From the NCBI RefSeq assembly GCF_008693385.1, contig NZ_CP044065.1, positions 1,426,001-1,490,000 of the forward strand: a stretch of DNA of 64,000 nucleotides. The letters run 5' to 3'. Below the pieces are notes generated by a model that saw only the letters and a list, made by a program, of their open reading frames with translations, made no database searches and was not told the origin of the DNA. Source of the DNA: Cupriavidus pauculus (GTDB taxonomy: Bacteria > Pseudomonadota > Gammaproteobacteria > Burkholderiales > Burkholderiaceae). Positions 61,136-64,000 of this stretch are shown here, in pieces; position 1 is the stretch's first letter, and each line of letters begins with the position of its first letter. Made by a program: the position numbers and the translations under genes.

Positions 61136-62941
61136 TTATCCGTCGTCTCTGGCACGCGCGGCCGGCACGACTTCCGCCCACATCTCGCGGGCCGTGGCGC
61201 GCAGCACGGCCCGGCTCTGCGAGTCTCGGCTGACCATCGCCTTCAGATAGTTGCGGACCGCCTCCGCCGGCATATGCGGCGGAACCGGCGGCACAGCCGG
61301 ATCGGTGAGCACGTCGAGCACGACGGGCCGTTTGGCCGCCAGCGCATGCTCCCACACGGGGCCCAGCGCATCCGGCGTTTCCACGCGGATGCCTTCGAGC
61401 CCCAGCATTCGCGCGTAGGCCGCGTAATCGAACGGCGGCACCGTTTGCGACGTGTCGAAGCGCCGGTCGCCGGCGAGGGAGCGCTCCTCCCACGTGACCA
61501 TGTTCAGATCGCCGTTGTTGAGCACGAGCACGATCAGCCTCGGGTCGGACCACTCGCGCCAGTAGGCCGCGACCGTGATGAGTTCGTTGATGCCGTTCAT
61601 CTGCATGGCGCCGTCCCCTTCCAGCGCGAGCGCCGGACGATCGGGGAAGCAGAACTTCGCGGCAATCGCGTAAGGCAACGCCGGTGCCATGGTCGCGAGG
61701 CCACCGGACAACGAACCCTTCATCCCTCGCTGCATGCGGATATCGCGCGCATACCAGGTGGCGGCCGTGCCCGAATCCGCGCAGAGGATGGCATTCGCGG
61801 GCAGACGCGACGACAGTTCCCAGAACACCCGTTGCGGGTTGATCGGTACCGCATCGTCGAGCGCGCGCTTCTCCAGCACGCGCCACCAACGCTCGGTATT
61901 GGCTTCGACTTCCTCGCGCCAGGCGAAGTCGGTACGGATGTCCAGCAGCGGCAACAGCGCGGCGAGCGTCTCTTTTGCATCGCCGACCATCGGCACTTCC
62001 ATCGGATACCGCATGCTCAGCTTGCGGCCATCGAGGTCGATCTGCACGCCGCGCGCCTGGCCCTCCTGAGGCAGGAATTCCGAGTACGGGAACGAAGAGC
62101 CGACCATCAGCAACGTATCGCACTCGCTCATCAGCTGCCAGCTGGCACGTGTCCCGAGCAGGCCGATACTGCCCGTGACATAAGGCAGGTCATCGGGCAA
62201 GACCGCCTTGCCGAGCAGCGCCTTGGCGACGCCCGCGCCAAGCCGCTCCGCCACGGCGATCACTTCGTCGGTGGCGCCGAGCGCGCCCGCCCCGACGAGC
62301 ATCGCGACCTTCTTGCCGCCGTTGAGCACGGCCGCGGCGCGCGCGAGCGTCTCGGCATCGGGCACCACGCGCGGCTTGACGTAGCCGACGCCGCTATGCA
62401 CGGTGCCATGCTCTGCCGGCGGCGTGGGTACGGCGTCCATCTCCTGCACATCGTTCGGCAGGATCACACAGGTGACGGTACGCTGGTCGAGTGCAATACG
62501 TAGCGCCCGATCGACGAGATGCCGGACCTGCCCCGGCGTCACGGCCATCTGCACATATTCGTGCGCGACATCCTTGAACAGCGACAGCAGGTCGACTTCC
62601 TGCTGATAATCGCCGCCCAGCGCGGCAAGGCGCTGTTGCCCGATCAGGCAAACCACGGGCTGGTGATCGGCCTTGGCGTCGTAGAGTCCATTGAGCAGGT
62701 GGATCGCGCCGGGCCCCGACGTGGCCATGCAGACGCCGACCTCCCCGGAAAATTTGGCGTGCGCGCAAGCCATCATGGCCGCGCTTTCCTCGTGACGCAC
62801 CTGAATCAGCCTCGGCCCGTCTTTCCGCGCCCGGTCGAGCGCGCCGAGCATGCCGTTGATCCCATCGCCGGGATAGCCATAGATGCGTCCGATGCCCCAG
62901 GCACGCAGCCGCTCGAGAATGAAATCTGCCACGGTGGCCAT
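61136..62941 (-). CDS. Thiamine-diphosphate enzyme, pyruvate oxidase/PoxB-like
   Basis: 601 residues with the three domains of the acetolactate synthase/pyruvate oxidase family. Seen: catalytic Glu51 in RHEESAAMMACAHAKFSG, the FAD/central domain and the diphosphate motif EGDGAMQMNGINELITVA with the GDG...N metal site. It lies in a pair with a membrane protein. The C-terminal membrane-binding tail of E. coli PoxB is not obvious, so oxidase versus synthase is open. Probable substrate pyruvate or a 2-oxo acid. Confidence 0.9.
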   Translation of the reverse strand: MATVADFILERLRAWGIGRIYGYPGDGINGMLGALDRARKDGPRLIQVRHEESAAMMACAHAKFSGEVGVCMATSGPGAIHLLNGLYDAKADHQPVVCLIGQQRLAALGGDYQQEVDLLSLFKDVAHEYVQMAVTPGQVRHLVDRALRIALDQRTVTCVILPNDVQEMDAVPTPPAEHGTVHSGVGYVKPRVVPDAETLARAAAVLNGGKKVAMLVGAGALGATDEVIAVAERLGAGVAKALLGKAVLPDDLPYVTGSIGLLGTRASWQLMSECDTLLMVGSSFPYSEFLPQEGQARGVQIDLDGRKLSMRYPMEVPMVGDAKETLAALLPLLDIRTDFAWREEVEANTERWWRVLEKRALDDAVPINPQRVFWELSSRLPANAILCADSGTAATWYARDIRMQRGMKGSLSGGLATMAPALPYAIAAKFCFPDRPALALEGDGAMQMNGINELITVAAYWREWSDPRLIVLVLNNGDLNMVTWEERSLAGDRRFDTSQTVPPFDYAAYARMLGLEGIRVETPDALGPVWEHALAAKRPVVLDVLTDPAVPPVPPHMPAEAVRNYLKAMVSRDSQSRAVLRATAREMWAEVVPAARARDDG

Positions 62942-63163
62942 GTGGAACCCCTCAGAAAAGCCGTCAGCGATGCGGAGATTGGTAGCGTGCGCGGGCGCTC
63001 TTTACACGCAGGGGGTAAAGATTGCCCGTCTCCGCCGCCGGCGGCCCGGCAGGGGAAGCGTCGCGGCGGCTCACCAACCGGATGCCGAACATCGGTGCGA
63101 AATGCATGCCATGTCCGGCCTGCGCTTCCGCCGCGTCGTGTAGACGCGTGCGTGGGGCGGGGC
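62942..63163. other. Intergenic gap
   Basis: 222 bases between two leftward genes; no gene seen. A short run of A/T-rich triplets near 63000 may hold the promoter of the thiamine enzyme gene. Confidence 0.4.
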
Positions 63164-64000
63164 CTATGTGGCGGCCCAGCCGTGCACCTCGAGCACCGCA
63201 TCGGCAAACGCTTCCGGCGCCTCCTGCGGCAGGTTGTGACCCGCGTTCTCGACCAGGCGGCGCTGATGGCGCCCCGTGAAGCGGCTCAGGTTGGCCTGAT
63301 TGTTGGCCTGATCGTTGGCCTGATTGCCCGCGGGTGGCATGACGCCGTCGGCGCCACCGTCCATCGTGATCGCGGGTACCGTGATCGATGGGCTGGCCGC
63401 GAGGCGGCGCTCGATGTCGTCGTAGCGCGGGTCGCCTTCCACGAGGCCGAAGCGGTGACGGTAGGAATGCACGACGACGTCGACGAAATCGGGATTGTTG
63501 AACGACGCGGCCGAGCGCGCGAAGGTGTCTTCCGCGAAATGCCACGTGGGCGACCACAGGGACCAGAGCAGACGGCAGAACTCGCGCCGGTTCTCGCCGA
63601 GTCCGGCACGGCCCCGTTCGCCGTGGAGGTAGTACTGATACCAGAGCCGGTACTCCTGCTCCGGCTTCAGCGGCTGCATGGCGGTGGCCAGATGCTGGAT
63701 GTTGTAGCCGTTGACCGAAACCAGCCCCTGCACGCGCGACGGATAGAGCGCCGCCACGATGCACGCCGCGCGGCCGCCCCAGTCGTATCCGCCCAGACAG
63801 GCCCGATCGATCCGCAATCCATCGAGCAGCGCAAGCAGGTCGGCGCCCAGCGCCGCCTGTTGGCCGGAACGTGGGGTGTCCGCCGAGAGGAAGCGCGTGG
63901 GGCCGTATCCGCGCAGGTATGGCCGGATGACTCTCGCGCCCTGACGCGTGAGGCGCGGCACCACATCGTCGTACGTGTGGATGTCGTACGGGAACCCATG
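63164..64000 (-). CDS. Alpha/beta hydrolase (5' end outside window)
   Basis: About 278 codons are present; the start lies right of the window edge. Seen: the oxyanion loop HGFPYDIHTYDDV at the very edge, RVIRPYLRGYGPTRFL, nucleophile elbow LGGYDWGGRA (Asp in GxDxG, the haloalkane dehalogenase/epoxide hydrolase type) and the His in ENAGHNLPQEAPEAF. An NQAN/NQAD repeat (NQANDQANNQAN) is inserted before the last strand. Substrate unknown. Confidence 0.9.
   Translation of the reverse strand, partial: HGFPYDIHTYDDVVPRLTRQGARVIRPYLRGYGPTRFLSADTPRSGQQAALGADLLALLDGLRIDRACLGGYDWGGRAACIVAALYPSRVQGLVSVNGYNIQHLATAMQPLKPEQEYRLWYQYYLHGERGRAGLGENRREFCRLLWSLWSPTWHFAEDTFARSAASFNNPDFVDVVVHSYRHRFGLVEGDPRYDDIERRLAASPSITVPAITMDGGADGVMPPAGNQANDQANNQANLSRFTGRHQRRLVENAGHNLPQEAPEAFADAVLEVHGWAAT

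Overview
The window is high-GC, densely coded chromosomal DNA of a beta-proteobacterium. The best fit is Burkholderiaceae, close to Cupriavidus or Ralstonia. The reasons are the several Bug (TctC-like) substrate-binding proteins, the many LysR regulators, two FUSC exporters, short-chain dehydrogenases, CaiB/BaiF CoA-transferase and the overall codon use. This is inferred from gene content only. No rRNA, tRNA or CRISPR array was recognised.

Layout, left to right. 1-3.9 kb: an iron-starvation cassette with a Fur-box-preceded ECF sigma factor, a FecR-type anti-sigma and a TonB-dependent siderophore receptor cut by the window edge. 4-5.4 kb: a PfpI/DJ-1 protein facing a membrane-anchored TlpA-like thioredoxin. 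5.5-11 kb: a LysR regulator divergent from a MexEF-like RND pump that has no outer-membrane partner gene. 11-12.9 kb: a YghU-type glutathione transferase and a LysR gene, then a 17-bp tandem repeat. 13.2-18.5 kb: a six-gene acyl-CoA catabolic operon read leftward (OB-fold protein, thiolase, SDR, enoyl-CoA hydratase, Bug protein, CoA-transferase). 18.7-25 kb: a secreted lyase-like protein, a small orphan gene and an operon of three secreted proteins of unknown function. 25.2-33.6 kb: FUSC exporter, acetyl-CoA hydrolase/CoA-transferase, LysR, second FUSC exporter and FetAB. 33.6-38.4 kb: a carboxylic-acid operon (two Bug proteins, HpcH/CitE-like lyase, PEP-mutase-like lyase) with a divergent LysR. 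38.4-41 kb: AraC regulator, LysE exporter and a lipoprotein with a TonB-like C-terminus.

41.1-52.2 kb is the accessory part. It is bracketed by two same-orientation remnants of one ISNCY-type transposase gene. Its left part is a compact five-gene operon: an excisionase-like DNA-binding protein, an alpha/beta hydrolase, a DUF4180 protein, an OXA-type class D beta-lactamase and a membrane acyltransferase. Its right part has visibly lower GC and is a string of unrelated orphan genes of the kind often seen as immunity or defence genes (DUF1963-, DUF6680-, MauJ/HEPN-, DUF4304- and SMI1-like), including one decayed gene.

52.4-64 kb returns to core-like DNA. It holds an ArsR-controlled quinone oxidoreductase and monooxygenase, a frameshifted GlxA-like regulator, SDRs, two tautomerases, LysR, a phosphoribosyltransferase-HAD fusion, a TetR/SDR pair sharing an operator, a membrane protein, a thiamine-diphosphate oxidase-like enzyme and an alpha/beta hydrolase cut by the window end.

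The most promising places for something undescribed are the beta-lactamase operon (41.4-45.0 kb), the membrane protein plus HEPN-like pair (46.2-47.6 kb) and the three-gene secreted-protein operon (20.7-25.0 kb). All family names come from reading the translated sequence; no database search was run.
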